Notes: a model not told the origin generated them from the letters alone. Shown: positions 11,646 to 25,079, numbered from the stretch's first letter. The stretch is 64,000 nt of DNA from Holothuria scabra (GCA_037179385.1 CM074193.1:5229547-5293546), one strand, 5' to 3'. Numbers and translations are program-made.

Positions 11646-12359
11646 GAAAGTAGCCATCTTCGCAAAATCGACGTACTAAATAACATAATCTTCTAATAAA
11701 TTGATGCCTCATGATACTGCTGAGAACGGTATACTATGCAAAAGGGAGACTGTTGAAATTGGTGAAATTTAAAACAAAATGAGAGCTTTGTTAACAGCAT
11801 CGTCTTCGGCGCTGGCAGATAAAGGTTTCGTCAGTCCAAACTTCCCAAGTCTGTGAAATGAGGCACCCAAAAACTTAACTCCTGACAACTTCACTGTCGG
11901 GAAATGCCACCTTCATTGGCCAATGGTGTCCAAAAACTGACACTTTTCAAGTATAGCACCGTCTATAATATTCAGACATCTGTATCATTGTTCAAACTAA
12001 TTGACTGAAACTTGTCCCAGAAAATCGAACTTCAACATATATGAAAGAAGTAACCATAGATATAAGGCACAGATCCAAAGGGTGAGGTGATGGACTGTTA
12101 CGGCCTCAGCCTTCTCTTTTTCGCCACATGAGCAATTAAATAATGGGAAATTGGCGTTGCAACTCCCTCACACCCCTGCTTTCTCTTAAGTCAGCCTCCC
12201 TTTTTAGAATATCTGGATCCGTGCCTGGATATAGACATTTTTCTTAACTTGTCTTCTACAAATCCTGCTAAAATCTAACCCTGGATTCGCTATAAATAGT
12301 CAACTCTTAATTCTAGATCTAACACTCCCAAATCTCGGGAAAACTTAAAGTGCATCCAA

Positions 12360-12900
12360 GTCTAGAATTTCAAAAGTAGATATTCCACTGGATGCAAAAT
12401 CAATCTTATTTATCCAACTCTCATTGTCATATCCCATTCCATTGTTGAGGTGTTAAACTTTGAAGTTAATCCACCAAAAACAAAATCTCAATTGCGCAAT
12501 AATTTACAACTTTCTTGAGTGATGTACAACTTACATATACCAGTTTCGTTTCCTTTGGAAATAAAAATGTTTTTACCTTCAACACTCTGTTTGCCTGCAT
12601 GGCATGTTTAAAGAAAGGGCTCAGTTAATTACATCACCTCATAAGGGTAAGAGTGCTACCACATTTTGGTACAAGGGTGCAGTAACTTTCAGGAAAACAA
12701 AGCCTACAAAGACTGCAACTTGAGTTGTACAACATTGACATCACAAATTATTGCGCAATGTGCTAATTTTAATTGAGCACATAAACCTCAACATTGTACG
12801 TCTCAGCTCAGGAATGACCTTTCAAGATTGGAGGTGGATTATTTGAACTTCATTTTCAAATTCTTTATTACATATTTGTAAATTTTTAGACTTCAGATCC
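12360..12900. mobile_element. MITE-like inverted-repeat element, family A copy 2
   Basis: Imperfect inverted repeat: ATTGTTGAGGTGTTAAAC (12440) against CATAAACCTCAACATTG (12780), and ATTGCGCAATAATTTAC (12492) against AAATTATTGCGCAAT (12746). The interior GGGCTCAGTTAATTACATC and CATAAGGGTAAGAGTGCT is the reverse complement of the interior of the element at 7817-8288. End boundaries are approximate. Confidence 0.65.
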
Positions 12901-13024
12901 AATTTTAGATAGTCCGTTCTGTCGTCCTTCCAAGAGCAAGTTTGCTTTAACGATCCATGTCGACAGTCATACGAAGTAGTAATATAATTAAAGCCAAAGA
13001 GAGTGAAATTTTGATTTCTGGTTT

Positions 13025-13600
13025 TTGGTTAATAGTGCCACATCAGCTCGTGGCAGAGCCAGGATTGAATTTTTAGGGGGCCTAGGTAACAAGTGAGGGC
13101 TGATGCCCCCGAAGGTCAGGCTCGGGAAGACTATCTAAGCGGAGCGCCACCGTCGGTTGGCGCGAATATTAAGAAATGAAAAGCTAGCGAAAAGACGTTT
13201 GGTCTGTTTGATAAAAACTCATATTAAACTCTCCCCTTTAAATCAAAAGTAATAAATATTCAAAGCATGACTTTAACGATTGGTCACATGATGTCATATC
13301 AAGGCAAATATTCTTTTGCAAGCTTGTACATATGTTACGTAGCGGTATCAAAGTAATTATTTACACATTTTGATCACTTGTTCTTTCGATCTTAGATGTC
13401 TTAGGATCATTACCTAAATTTTTTCATATTTAAAATCCACTTATAGAGATACGCACAGCTTTCAAGGTTGTACAGAGAGCAATTTGATAAAATCATCCTT
13501 TTTGGCGAGTAAGAATTTTAATTACTTTTTCAACAAACAACATTTGAATATTCCATTTGACCTTTTATAAAAGAAGAAACTGAATATTTTTTCATGTCAA
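13025..13600 (+). repeat. dispersed repeat family B, copy 1
   Basis: Shares CTATCTAAGCGGAGCGCCAC and TTGGCGCG with sequences near 14060 and 17245, and the block GAGATACGCACAGCTTTCAA then AATCATCCTTTTTGGCGAGT with copy 2 near 15607. Non-coding; class unknown. Confidence 0.55.
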
Positions 13601-13969
13601 TAAAGAATGGATTCATATGCTCATTAAATTTAGTTTTATCAACCAGTTCAAGAGCTTTTTTTCTGGTATATAAGTAGAGAGTGGATATGACTTTCGTAAT
13701 TTTCAATCAAAGAACTGTGTCAATTGAGAACTTCTGTGGACTAGGCTACTACAAAATTGTAGTTTGTGGAGAGATGATTGTGGCATCAAGAGTTGTACAT
13801 TGGAAAACTGGGTCGTGCTCTTCCTGAAATAATGGTCAATAGGCTGATAGGCGAAGTGCAAACTATGACAAATGCGGACGAAGTCCGCATAAATCTGCAT
13901 TTCATATCAATTGCATAAAACATGTATATAAACATTGCATTGTTTCGGATACATACAGTAACAGTCAAG

Positions 13970-14140
13970 TGGCGCAGTTAGGAATTTTTTTCGTGGTGGG
14001 ATATGGGGCGGGATACTGTTATAGGGAGACGGCGTTTACTAGCTAATCGTAGCTCTACCATCAGTTGGCGCGGGGCATACAAAGAAAATTTTGGATATTA
14101 ACACCTCCCAGACGGCTGGAAATTGCATTTGCCAGGTTTA
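13970..14140 (+). repeat. dispersed repeat family B, partial copy
   Basis: ACCATCAGTTGGCGCGGGGC, then CCTCCCAGACGGCTGGAAAT, parallels 13140 and 17260-17330 (GCCACCATATTGGCACGGAG, CAAACAGCCGGAAATAGC). Confidence 0.45.
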
Positions 14141-14324
14141 ATTGTCTTTAATTCTGGTGAGAAAAATTGTGATTTTTCTCAGATTCAAACACACTTTTGG
14201 GATACTGATAAGCTCAGTTCATCACTCTACTGGACTATGGATACTATATGATTGGAAATCCGAACTCCTGCTTTGGGCTATGTTGCAAGCAGCTGTTCCA
14301 GTACACGCCTGAGTGAGGTACTTC

Positions 14325-14545
14325 CATATGCATAGAGGATTAACAGCATGTTGGAGTGGATAATGCATCCGACTTCCAGTCCATGTCATACCGAAGACTT
14401 TAAAAATGGAACCTACTGTCTGTGTGTTTTGTGTTCGACCTAAACACTGGAGTAGGGAAAACAAGCTAGTGAGCAACAACTGGAAAAAACGTGGCCTGTT
14501 CGACTTACATCAATTGGTTACAAACTAATACGTTAAACTCCATCT
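14325..14545 (+). repeat. tRNA-derived SINE copy
   Basis: tRNA-like head (GTTGGAGTGGATAATGCATC), then family body CATACCGAAGACTTTAAAAA, GGAACCTACTGTC, GGAGTAGGGAAAACAAGC, AACTGGAAAAAACGTGGCC and a final AATTGGTTACAAACTAATAC. Confidence 0.75.
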
Positions 14546-14631
14546 AACATATTTGATCTAAAGGGAAATATTGAGTTTGAAATGTTCCAACATAGCATTA
14601 AAAGTAAATAGCTCTAGTCATTTTTAAATCA

Positions 14632-14765
14632 TTCAGTCTCAACAATAAACCTCAGCAATAGCTTCATCTCCTCAAAATGTTATGCTCAAGAAGAGTTATG
14701 GAAGTTGCATCTTTTGAAATGTTGAAATTTGGGTGAACAAACTATTCTTGAGCCACAAACAATTG
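14632..14765 (+). repeat. dispersed repeat of about 130 bp, also at 37790-37925
   Basis: AAGAAGAGTTATGGAAGTTG, preceded by a CAGTCTCA block and followed by a TTTTGAAAT/GTTGAAATT block, recurs at 37785-37925 in macoilin intron 5. Class unknown. Confidence 0.6.
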
Positions 14766-15289
14766 AATTTCTATGTGAGAAAATTTTATTTCCTGAAAAC
14801 AAGGCTACCATACTTCCTTATTTATAATTATCACTCTTTGCCAATAAATATAGGCTTTAAAAGGATGAAATTTCCTTGTAAAGAAAACACAATATTTTCC
14901 TATAACTCGCTCTACCAATTCCCTCCTTGTTCACCGTCACGAGTGTACTTGACAACTTTCAAGGCCCACTGGACCACAGGTTCAATTTTACCATAATTTT
15001 GTAGGAATGGTCAAGTTCACTTTCACAGCCTCTTTGGTCAGCTAAGATCTTAATATCAAAAATACGCAAATACTTTGTTGCATACGAACTACTAACCAAT
15101 CAGGGGACTGCATTATATATGTCTCTTAGTTTTCCGATTTCCACGAGGCCAGCAAGCCCCCAGCTGCAACATTGTCATAACTTTCGCAGCAGACCTCAAA
15201 TCAGAAGCATGTACATGATTAATTCATTTTGGCCAGTTGCGAATTATAAATAATTCCTTGGAGAACCCAATCTCCAAGCAACCAAGGAC

Positions 15290-15770
15290 GTAGGAAGCGG
15301 GGAGGGGGTCTGTAGCGATAGCCTCAGTGGAAATGTGGGGGTGGAAGCATGCTGCCCCCCCCTGTTTTGCGAGTAACAAAACCCCGCTTTATTTTATCCA
15401 AATCCCATTGAATCAATAGAAATGAAGATCAAAATCTCCGACCGCCTGTATTGTGTTCTTCCTGCTTTTCCCCCATTCCCGCATCTGACAATCGTCATCC
15501 TTGAATTTTATCTCATGGGCGTTCCGGCATATTATGTTTACTTACACATACTCATCACTTCGTCTTTCGTCGTTAAGAGTTCCTAAGATAACAGATTACT
15601 ACCCAAGAGATACGCCTAGCTTTCAAGGTTTTATAGCCTCAATTTAATGAGAATCATCCCTTTTGGCAAGTACGAATTTTAATTTCCTTAATTTCAATAG
15701 GCTTAAATAATTTGTGAATACTCAGCGGTAATTTATCATTTGACCTTGTATCATAAAAGAGCTGTGATCA
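15290..15770 (+). repeat. dispersed repeat family B, copy 2
   Basis: AGAGATACGCCTAGCTTTCA and AATCATCCCTTTTGGCAAGT with AATTTATCATTTGACCTTGT parallel copy 1 at 13445-13570. A C/G-run lies at 15350-15362. Confidence 0.5.
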
Positions 15771-17230
15771 TAAAGGTAATAAGATCTTCAAGATTTGCGC
15801 TGCTTACAATCATCAGCCTTGAATTTTGTTTCATACGCGCTTCGGCATATTATGTTTATCCAAGAACATTTGAAAGTTGAAAACATGATATTTAACGTAA
15901 TTTAATAGCCCGAATATAAAAAGCATCGTTATGATAGTCACTGTAAATTTATCATGAAAAAATAAAAAAGAATACAGAATACGCATGATTATAGCTATAA
16001 CTTTGTATACATCCAATTGGGAGTGGTACGGTATTGTAGGCTACTTCCGTTTGGCAATTTTCTTAACATTCTCAGTGCAATCATTTGCTCATTTTTATTG
16101 AAGTGAAAACCTTATGCTGTACAAAAGCTGCTTAGCAAAAGCGAAGCTACAAGGGGGGAAAGGGGTTCTGAAAAAAACGAAAAACTAAAATTTGCCATTT
16201 GAGGAACCAGAAATTTACAGTGAGATTTTCCCAACTCTTCTTTCATGAAATTTCAAACTCTGTCCAATACAAGCTCCATATTTGAGATCAATTGTTAAAA
16301 AACACACACTTTAAAGAGGAAATCAGAAAATTTTAGTGCTTGCTTCTTTCCACTTAAGAATTCTCTTAACTCCCCTCTGCCTAACTGCTTCTTATAAGCA
16401 TGAATAATGCCATTTCCAACTGCCCGAGGAGTCGCGTTGTGTAAATTATCTGCACGCTCCCCGCCAAGTGGAAGTGGCACTCCGCTTAGATAGTCTTTAG
16501 GACAAGACTTCATATTTCAGGCATGGGATTACTTTTCTAGAGCAGAGAGCTCCTTGTCTACTTAAATGCTCCTACATACACCTATCAGGGAGCTGTAAGG
16601 GCTCCCTGCACCTATCATGAAATACTCTGCAATCCTGTAAGTTGAGTAGTCTGTGTAGATGTATTCTTCACACGACGGGGATGGGGCCAGGATTTTTGTT
16701 CGACAGTTGGGTGAAGCTCCCCGGCGGGGGCCAGCCTTTCGAAGTCCCGACAAGGAATGGGTTATTCCAGCTGGGACGTCACTTGGCAGAATTTGAGGAG
16801 CGGGAAGGGCGCCGAAATTTTTGGCTTTCTTTTTAACAAATATTAAAAACCCGGAGCTTGTGTTGAAGAACATTTGACTCTGAGGAAGAAATTTGGCTTT
16901 TTGTAAGGACCACCAAAAATCAGGGTGTTTGTTTGTTAAAGAACCTGTCTTTCATAGGTGAACAAAAATTACAAAAATGAAGAACCCCAGACAGTCTGAA
17001 ATGGCATTTCCGCTTGTGACTAGAAGCAAAAAAGTCGTTATTTTTTGCTTTCGTTTGCAAAAAAAGTTCTACAACAGAAAACTCAGCATCGTGCTGGGTT
17101 ATAGAAAATTACCAGATAAATCCCACTACTTTTGGGGATTTTGAAGCTATCAATGAGTAGTGATTCCCAACATTGCCTCAAACGAAGAATGATTTGTAAG
17201 CATGCATTCTTCTGTTAAGTATATTTGTTC
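15771..17230. other. no gene recognised
   Basis: AT-rich intergenic DNA. Open frames near 16562-16873 overlap on both strands and show no known domain. Confidence 0.35.
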
Positions 17231-17239
17231 GACCAAAAC

Positions 17240-17345
17240 ACTATCTAAGCGAAGCGCCACCATATTGGCACGGAGCGTACAGAATTTTTTAAAAGAAGCC
17301 CTCAAACAGCCGGAAATAGCATCTCCCACACTTGTTGCTACTAAT
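17240..17345 (+). repeat. dispersed repeat family B, partial copy
   Basis: CTATCTAAGCGAAGCGCCAC, GGCACGGAGCG and CAGCCGGAAATAGCATCTCC match the blocks near 13130 and 14060-14130. Confidence 0.5.
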
Positions 17346-20300
17346 GAAGCAGTAGGTAGATTGAGTGTTCCTTTACAGTGAAAGTTTCACTTCCATTGAA
17401 AAACAAAACAACTTGCTAAGTGATCAGAAAGTTACCAGCTAAACGGTACAACTGCCCTTACATGAAATGGTATTATCTGTTTTCGGGGGGGGGGGGGACT
17501 ATGATAACGGAATATAAAACATGCTGTTTTTCACTTGTTTTTGACTCTGTTGCGACTCTTCCTTGTATTCAGTTGCAAGGTCAACTGAATTGATTCAATT
17601 TTTTATGCCACTTCCCGCACTTCCGACTATAAATGATTGTACTTCCAACTTCTTTTAAAACATGTCCCTTTACAAGGTGGGTTGAAATGAATTTTCACTC
17701 AGAGATCAGCTCATCGGGGCAGGACAGATGGCAAACCATTGATTACCTCACTGCATGTACCTGAACAAACTCCCAATGAAATGCAAAATCCTTCTTTCAA
17801 CCTTCGCCCGAATATTTGACTATTTCGGTCAAAGTTTTTGCAAGACTACAGTATGAAGTGGGAACGAGAATCAGGGCGACAGAAAAGTGAAAAGACCTAA
17901 ACAAAGAGACTGCCACGAGAAAAAGACGAAGAATAAAAAAAAATTAAAAAAAAAATCGAAGGAGAAGGAAGGGAAATAACCAATATTAAAATTATTGCCG
18001 ATTGCTTGAAGGGAAGTGTGGAGAGAAGGAAATTGGTTTTATCAAGAACAGTGTTCAGGTATAAGATTAATTTAAGGGAGGGACGGGCACAGACTCGAAG
18101 AGGCAATGAGAGTTTATATTAGTTTAACTTTAATTATGCAGCGCATTTGTCCCTTGACTGAAAGTTAACAAAAATGATCTGTAACCATGGTCTAACCTCG
18201 TGATTGGTCACAGTGTAGTGGAAGAATCTTGCATCTGTGTGGAATTTTGTTCCCCGACAAATACTCACACATTTTCATTCAAAAGTAACTAGCACAAAAT
18301 GCACGCTTTCTTCTAAACTTAGAAACCTATAAATGTTTCAATATTCTGGTTTACAATAATTTCAGAAGGGTAAAATGACTAACTGGAACAAAAGGGTCTC
18401 TGTCAAACTCCGTTTGCCACTTTAATGATGAAGCCAGGCAACCTGTAAAAATGAGAGACTAAGGAAGATGTGGAAGCTAGGAATGGAAGGAAGGATTAGA
18501 AAGTTCATTCAGGAAGGACGAATCAGGATACAGAATGGAGAACCGCACAGTACAAATCTTCCTTCTTTCCATCAACTATATCCTTGGTTGCAACAAACTA
18601 ACTGATGATACAGTCAATTTGCAGACCCTGGACACCCTCAGGTGCCGCCTGGCGTCTGGCTGATCCCTCTTTCTCTCTGACTACGTTACGTTTGTGCCCT
18701 CTGGAGGTCTGCAACGTATTTCCAAAGAAGAAGAAGAAGAAGAAGGGGAGCATTTATAGGGAAAGACATTTTGAAGTGAGAAAACAAGTGACACAGTAAG
18801 GTTCTGAGTATGGGAGACGGGGAAAGCCAGCTACCTTTCCGATGACAATTTTTCATCACTTTCAAAAAGTAACACTTCAAATCACTCTTGCAGTGAATGA
18901 TTTGCATTACATTTCATACATTATGTTGAGAAAGAACCACTTGCGTCTGGGTTTTGGTACGTGTGACTTAGTCTTGGTCAAGATGCGAATACCAGTTAGA
19001 ACGGCAATTGCTACTCTTTTTCAGTACGCCCTCTATTACCTTCTCAGCTCTGTATTAGCAGGGAGGTGTTAACCGTCCCTGGTTTTAGGTTATTACTGAA
19101 GCGATAAATTCGTTCAATCTGGCGAATCTCCTTGGAAAATGGTCAAGTTTCAAGTCCGCCCTCTATTTTGAATTTTGGGGAGAAAGGTGTAATAATGTCT
19201 TGATCAAGACCATGAGTGTATCTAGAAAAATGGATAAGTAAAGAAAACATAACGTAAAATGCGGGAATTACAATATGTCCGTAGCACCTGTCCTTAAAGG
19301 CTATTAGAGCTTTCGTAAATCATTATTCTGCAGTACTTTCATTCTTTAGGTAAAGTTTGCGGAAAATTTGTCAAAAGCCTGGCGCATCGTCCTAATATCC
19401 AAAGGAAAAATCCTATAACGGTCCTAATAGTAATTTAAGGTGTAACTTATCAAGCATGGGAGACATTTTGCCCAAACTTTGACTGCCAACTGGCAGGTGG
19501 TGTAGTTTCAATTAGATAGTCTCAAAAGTCCCTTGCTGGAAGAATTCATGTATCTTACGTTGCTTCCCCTGGACGTCGTCAAATCGATCATCACATCTGA
19601 GAATAGTTTGTTGTAAATGATGCAGTCTTAGCTTGATCATCGTGATTTGAATCTGATGGCATACAGATAAGGTAGTTTGAATAGTGATCCCACAAATTTT
19701 TACTATCCCATAGTTTCCCAGGCTATGACCATGACTTGGTACGGTGGTGGACTGGAGTCAAAGTCCCCACCTACCCAGGTTTAAAAAATATGAAATTGGG
19801 ACTATAATTTTCATTTTGCCGACCCCTTTCCCTCCCTGGTCCAAAAAGTCTGGCTACTCTCCCAAATTTGTTTTATTTTTGAAAGATCGGTTCCGATGGG
19901 ATATTCGTTGATTGATCAGGAATTGACCTCCAGACTATCAGCTGCTGCACTTTATCGCTTCAAAGGCCACTGCTTTTATGCATTCCGCACTTTATGCACT
20001 CTGTCCCACAAATCTTTGTAAAAGGAAGTGATTTGTCATTGTGTATGATTCTGCATGACTGGCAATCATATACAGTTTGCAACTTGTGACAAAGTTAAAT
20101 GTAAATGACTGTTATATAATAATCATGCTAGGCAGAATTCAATACCCAATAGAGAGAAGTATGAGTAAATATACTCATAGGTGTTATGTGTGCATAATAC
20201 ACTTATCAATAATCTTAGACACAGGCAAGATCAGTCAATGTTTATAAAGAGCGACAAAAATTTTGTGCATTGACGCACCCCTCCCTCATGTAATTGACCC

Positions 20301-20402
20301 CAAATTCCATAGACTCTGACATGGCCTCCCTGTAGGAAATAACACACCTATGCTGCACCTATACATGAATCCAGACAGCAAGTGATGGTCTGATTTCAGT
20401 CG
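17346..20402. other. no gene recognised
   Basis: Intergenic DNA with a G-run at 17486-17498, a purine-rich stretch 17880-18110 and an (AAG)n tract. 18560-18720 may be the 3' end of a decayed retroelement (it runs into the AAG tract), but no protein signature was convincing. Confidence 0.35.
18725..18745 (+). repeat. (AAG)n microsatellite
   Basis: Seven tandem AAG units. Confidence 0.95.
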
Positions 20403-20577
20403 GCCATAACTGGGGTCCGTCACCTATAAATCTTTTGATTTCTCTGCTAACCTCTAAAATGGATGGTTGTACACTAGTTTGTATCTTAAATTCTCCAATT
20501 TCACTAAATTTGAGGGTTTAAAATTCATGTAAGCAATAAATAAAGACGATTTAAGGCTGGTGGACCCCACTAATGGC
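20403..20577. mobile_element. MITE-like element, family C copy 1
   Basis: Terminal inverted repeat of about 22 bp: GCCATAACTGGGGTCCGTCA at the left, TGGACCCCACTAATGGC at the right. A second copy at 23167-23360 shares the ends and the internal AAGACGATT block. Confidence 0.75.
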
Positions 20578-23166
20578 TGCCTACAGTCACCAAAAACAAG
20601 CCATAATGGGCTTCGTCTATAAGAGGTTGCTTTAGTGCAACACTTGGAGAATTTGGAGCTGCTCCTGCATCCGAACTTGGGCAAATATTACATTTGGTTC
20701 ACCACTGTCCAAGGTTAAGAGGGTGCATCTTAAAATTGATAAGTTGCATATGTTCCATCCTTACTGTTTCTCCATTACTGACATGCATCTGCTTGACCAC
20801 AAGCCAATCTGATCAAATAAAACAAAATAAAGAGATGACAAAATAATTTTTGTTGCTTGCAACATAAAACATTTTTATTTTCAACTTGCATTTTTGTCTT
20901 AGCTTAGAGCAAGGTTTTTTTGTATTTTTCTTTCAAAGCGCCCCAAAACTACAAAAAGTAAACGGTTGACTAAAAACCCCATTTTTGAACTTCAATGTCA
21001 GCAGTATAATAGGAGCAAGAAAAAGGCTGATGGGAGACAATGAGACATCCAACTACAAATAAAGGAACAATGCCCTCAAATTGAACCTTCCCCTCTGCAG
21101 TATCTGATTGTGAAAAATATTTCAGACAGAATAGTTGATAAGGATTACTATCAATAACCATGGTGACAGCAGTGTGGGACAGCACACACTGTAGCACATA
21201 AATATGTAATACAGTTTCATATTATGAGTAGCTGTTCCCTTATTCAGGAGATTTATAGTTCGAAGTTTGAAAAAATAACCCATTAACCTCTTCAGTTACC
21301 TAAGCACAAAGAAAGACTGCACACAAAAGGAGAAACAGAATGAGCTGCTTTTATATGACAGCTGGTGAAAATTCCACATATGGAGTGGGGTGGGGAATGG
21401 GGGCAGGGAAACTCCCTTATGCAAAATAGGTGACAATTAAGATCACCAACCTATGGCACTGAGTATTTTATTCTTGGATGAACAGATGATGAAGAAAGAA
21501 TGCAAATGGATGACATCTTTGGAATGTTCACCCATTCAATACATATGAAAACAGAGGGCTTTCAAGTGTGTTTGAGGTGAGGGAGGGTGAGGTTGGGTGG
21601 ACATGTTAAATATGCTTGGTTTTCCTGGAAAACTGACCAAAACTTAAAGGTGAGAGACAAAGAGACTGGCCCTGAAGACTGGGGGACTGGCCCAAATCTA
21701 TTGAATGGTATAACACTTAAAAGGGCTGATAAAGTTACTGCCATCTGAAGTAGTATACCCCCATATTGTAAATCATGTATGGCTATTTAATAATGCAAAA
21801 ATATTAGTGTTCTTCAATGTATAATTGTGTGTAGTTGCAGCTAGGGTAACTCTTACTGACAAATCATCCCAAAGATAAGATGAAAAATGCAAACCCTGTT
21901 CAATTTAATTTCACTATGAAACAAAATATTACAAAAAAATATTTTGTAAGAAATTTCTGTGAGAGTTCTTACTGTCACAATTAAGGCTCTTCTTTGTACT
22001 TCTAGTTGCCTTGGGCACACATATTCCTAATACTGGCTGACTTCAAATTAAGTATTCATATGCACAGAGTGTAATCCTTTTACTTGTCATATAGGGTATC
22101 TCTCAACTTCCATAATATTTTAATACTTCACTGGTTCTGCAAACTTGTGCTCTCTTATTAGATTTGACTTCCTTTGGGTACAAAACAATAGTCCATTTCT
22201 TATAATTAACATATGAAGTTGTGCCTTAAACCAATAAGAGAGACCCCTTCTTCACATCTGAGATGTAAACAAACCCGAGCCTCACATCTTCTAAATCAGA
22301 AGTCCAGGTGTGCCCTCCAGTAGTTGTCCTAATTTAAAAGAAGACTGTCTTTATAGACTAAAGCAGAGAGCTGTGAACTTGCATCTCATGCAAGTGATAC
22401 AAAGTACAGTTATTTAGGTATTGAAATATGCCCTACATGGGCCATTGAGGTTCTACATAGTTTCCACTACCTCATAAATATGCATTGCTTAGCAAAAATG
22501 AATATTAAAATGAATTCATCACCCCCCTCTCACTTATTCTTTTTAGACACCTTTCCCTATATATAATAAAGAGAGCTATCACTTTCTCCCAACTATCACT
22601 TAGAGCACCGGTCTTCTATTTTTCTCTTTCAACAGGTCATGCTTGAGTGACATTTTTTTCTCCATTAAGTTATACACAAAGATAATTCTTTTCCTCATAT
22701 GTAACACAAAGTTGAAAGCATTCTCTTTAAAACAGAGAAAATGCAGACCTTTCTTCTATTAGGTCATGCAACGGGGTTGACACTTTCTTCTTGAGCAATG
22801 GAAGGGGATAAAATTTTTCCCACGTACCATATACGCTAAAAAAATTATTTTTTCATTCCCTGAAGGCTACAATTCCAAGGGCAGGCATAATCCTTCAGTA
22901 ATCAACACTGGGGGCAGACAATCTAACTCATATGTGATGCAATGGGCATACTACACCCTCAAAATGTCACACATGAAAAGATGACCATTAGGCTGGGTTT
23001 CTTTTAAAGCTTCATCACTATGACAATTTTCACATTATGTCCTACCCACGTTACTTTTTTTGTGAAAAAAAAAAACACCATCAAATAGTGGCAAAACCTG
23101 TGCAAGATGAACACCAGGTGGACCTATAGACGAATTAGAACAGTAAAGTAATGCTTTTATTTTATC
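20578..23166. other. macoilin 3' flank, no gene recognised
   Basis: AT-rich DNA with scattered short open frames on both strands, none with a recognisable domain. Confidence 0.35.
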
Positions 23167-23360
23167 AGTCATAAACTAGGGTCCGTCAGCTTTATTCATT
23201 CAATTTCTTTGCTCACCTGTATAATGAATCCTTGTATACTAAATTACCTTGCTTTAAATTACCTTGATTCCCTCAATTTTACAGAATATGACAGCTGACA
23301 ATTGCATGTAGACCATGAAATTAAGACGATTCGAGGAATGATGGACCCCACTTATGGTAG
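23167..23360. mobile_element. MITE-like element, family C copy 2
   Basis: Begins AGTCATAAACTAGGGTCCGT and ends TGGACCCCACTTATGG, the same termini as 20403-20577, with internal TTAAGACGATTCGAGG. Orientation is the same as copy 1, and the copies lie about 2.8 kb apart. Confidence 0.7.
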
Positions 23361-23469
23361 ACTTCCCTTGCTACTTGGATCCATCAATAGGAGTGAATAT
23401 TGAAGTGTGTGATTACAACTCATAACCTGAATTACCTGTCTTTGAACCATCAGTTACCTCTATATCATC

Positions 23470-23486
23470 ACTCTCTCTCTCTCTCT
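23470..23486. repeat. (CT)n microsatellite
   Basis: Eight CT dinucleotides. Confidence 0.9.
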
Positions 23487-24585
23487 AACAACATTGTTTT
23501 CAAGAACAACTGAGCTTACGGTTTGTGCTATCTACTATTACAGCAGTCGTCTACACTTACAAATGGTGTGAGCAACACTAACAATTCACAATACAAAATA
23601 TCCTTTGCTTTGAAACATAGAAAGCCATAAACAAACAGTACGTGTCTTCTCCTCCAATCAGTGAGTAACAATGATGCTTTTTTAAACGACACAAAACCAC
23701 GAAACAAGAAAAGAAACATTACATTACGGTGACGTAACGTAGAGAACAAAAGAAGGCAAATTTCATTCACTGGCCAAAATGGCTTAAGTTGTTATAGACA
23801 AAGAGTTCCACAAAAAATGGGTGCACTCCAATCTTGATCAAAACAAATATGATGTTTAAAAGAAGGTTATGGTTCCCTATTGAAATACCAGCTGTGACCC
23901 TTGTAATCCTCTTCTATCCCTCAAAGGAAACAAAATAAATAAGAAACAATAGCTACCTTTGTGAGACTTAAATCGGATACAAACAATATCTATCAATGAG
24001 TTTCCAAATCCGCCTGGGATTACATGATCCCATCGAGAAATGATTGGTTAAATTTGCATGCTCATGTAATTAAATACAGATTTGTTTTCTTCCATTAAAT
24101 TTGAAATTATGAGCATTTCTTGCTAGCATTTAAGAATATAATTACTTTTATCTTGCTTTCAAATTTTGGTCTTTCTTTTCTTTTATGTAAGTTCCTTAAC
24201 CCTTATTCAAGATTAACACCACAAAAGCCATCTTTATGAAGCAAATAGAACATATTTTGAAGCAATTTCCAATTCATCTCCATCCAAACTGTCAAATTAT
24301 TAAACTAAGTACTGTCAGTCTGTGCCCAATGACTTCTACTATCCAAGAAGTTTAAATATTTAACTTATTCTTGAACAATTGAGAAACAGCACAGAGTGAT
24401 TCAAAACCACCTTGGGTTAATAATCCAGACTACTTAAACAACCTACACAGTGGCTGTAGTAACATATGTAATGATTTTTTTTTTTTTTAACTTATCCATT
24501 TACAACTCTTGTACAGTTTCACGTTGTAACAAAATTCATGCATGAAGTGTATGAAAATTTAACTGAAAGCCTCTTGCTGTCTTTT
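23487..24585. other. macoilin 3' flank, no gene recognised
   Basis: AT-rich sequence between the CT microsatellite and the nearest candidate macoilin polyadenylation signal. It might include an extended 3' UTR; nothing else was recognised. Confidence 0.35.
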
Positions 24586-24591
24586 TTTATT
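24586..24591 (-). terminator. candidate polyadenylation signal AATAAA downstream of macoilin
   Basis: AATAAA on the minus strand, about 154 bases after the macoilin stop codon. It would define a short 3' UTR. Other AATAAA hexamers occur further downstream in this AT-rich flank, so it is only the nearest candidate. Confidence 0.4.
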
Positions 24592-24744
24592 GATTAGATT
24601 TTAAACAAAACTGCCAAAAATGCACAACAAAACTTGCAGTTTTCTCTCATGAACAATAACTTTTCATATCCAAAAAATCTTGGTATGTGACTAAGAAGGG
24701 AACCATAACGTTGTTTTAAACATAAACCATGTCTATCTTTCTTT

Positions 24745-25079
24745 CTAGTTACTTTTAGGTCTGTAGACTGCTGCATTGGGATCCAGCCCAGATCTATTCT
24801 GAGACAAACCAGGAGAAGACTGAGTATCCTGCTGCATCTCTTGGGTGGATGTTGTTGGTGGGGTTGATGCCGGCACTTGAGAGGGTGTTATGTCTGTAGG
24901 AGGGGGTTGGGGCACACAAAAATATCGCTGGACACTTTGAACGCCTTGAACACCAATACTCTGCACCAGATTTGGTGGGGGGATGGAGGTGTACGTTGCT
25001 GGGTGCGGCATCACTGACATAATATCGGCTATTTTGGACTTCAGATCGTGAATTTCTTGATCTTTTTTCATCAGTTGGC
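24745..25079 (-). CDS. MACO1: macoilin exon 11 (last coding exon with stop)
   Basis: 335 bp, phase 1 in: Gly shared with exon 10, then QLMKKDQEIHDLKSKIADIM and SVMP, matching the conserved end of the coiled coil. A Pro/Thr/Gln/Ser-rich tail follows, then the C-terminal signature SGLDPNAAVYRPKSN and a TAG stop at 24747-24745. The acceptor is CTTTTTAG at 25080-25081. The tail between the coiled coil and the signature is longer than in vertebrates. Confidence 0.96.
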
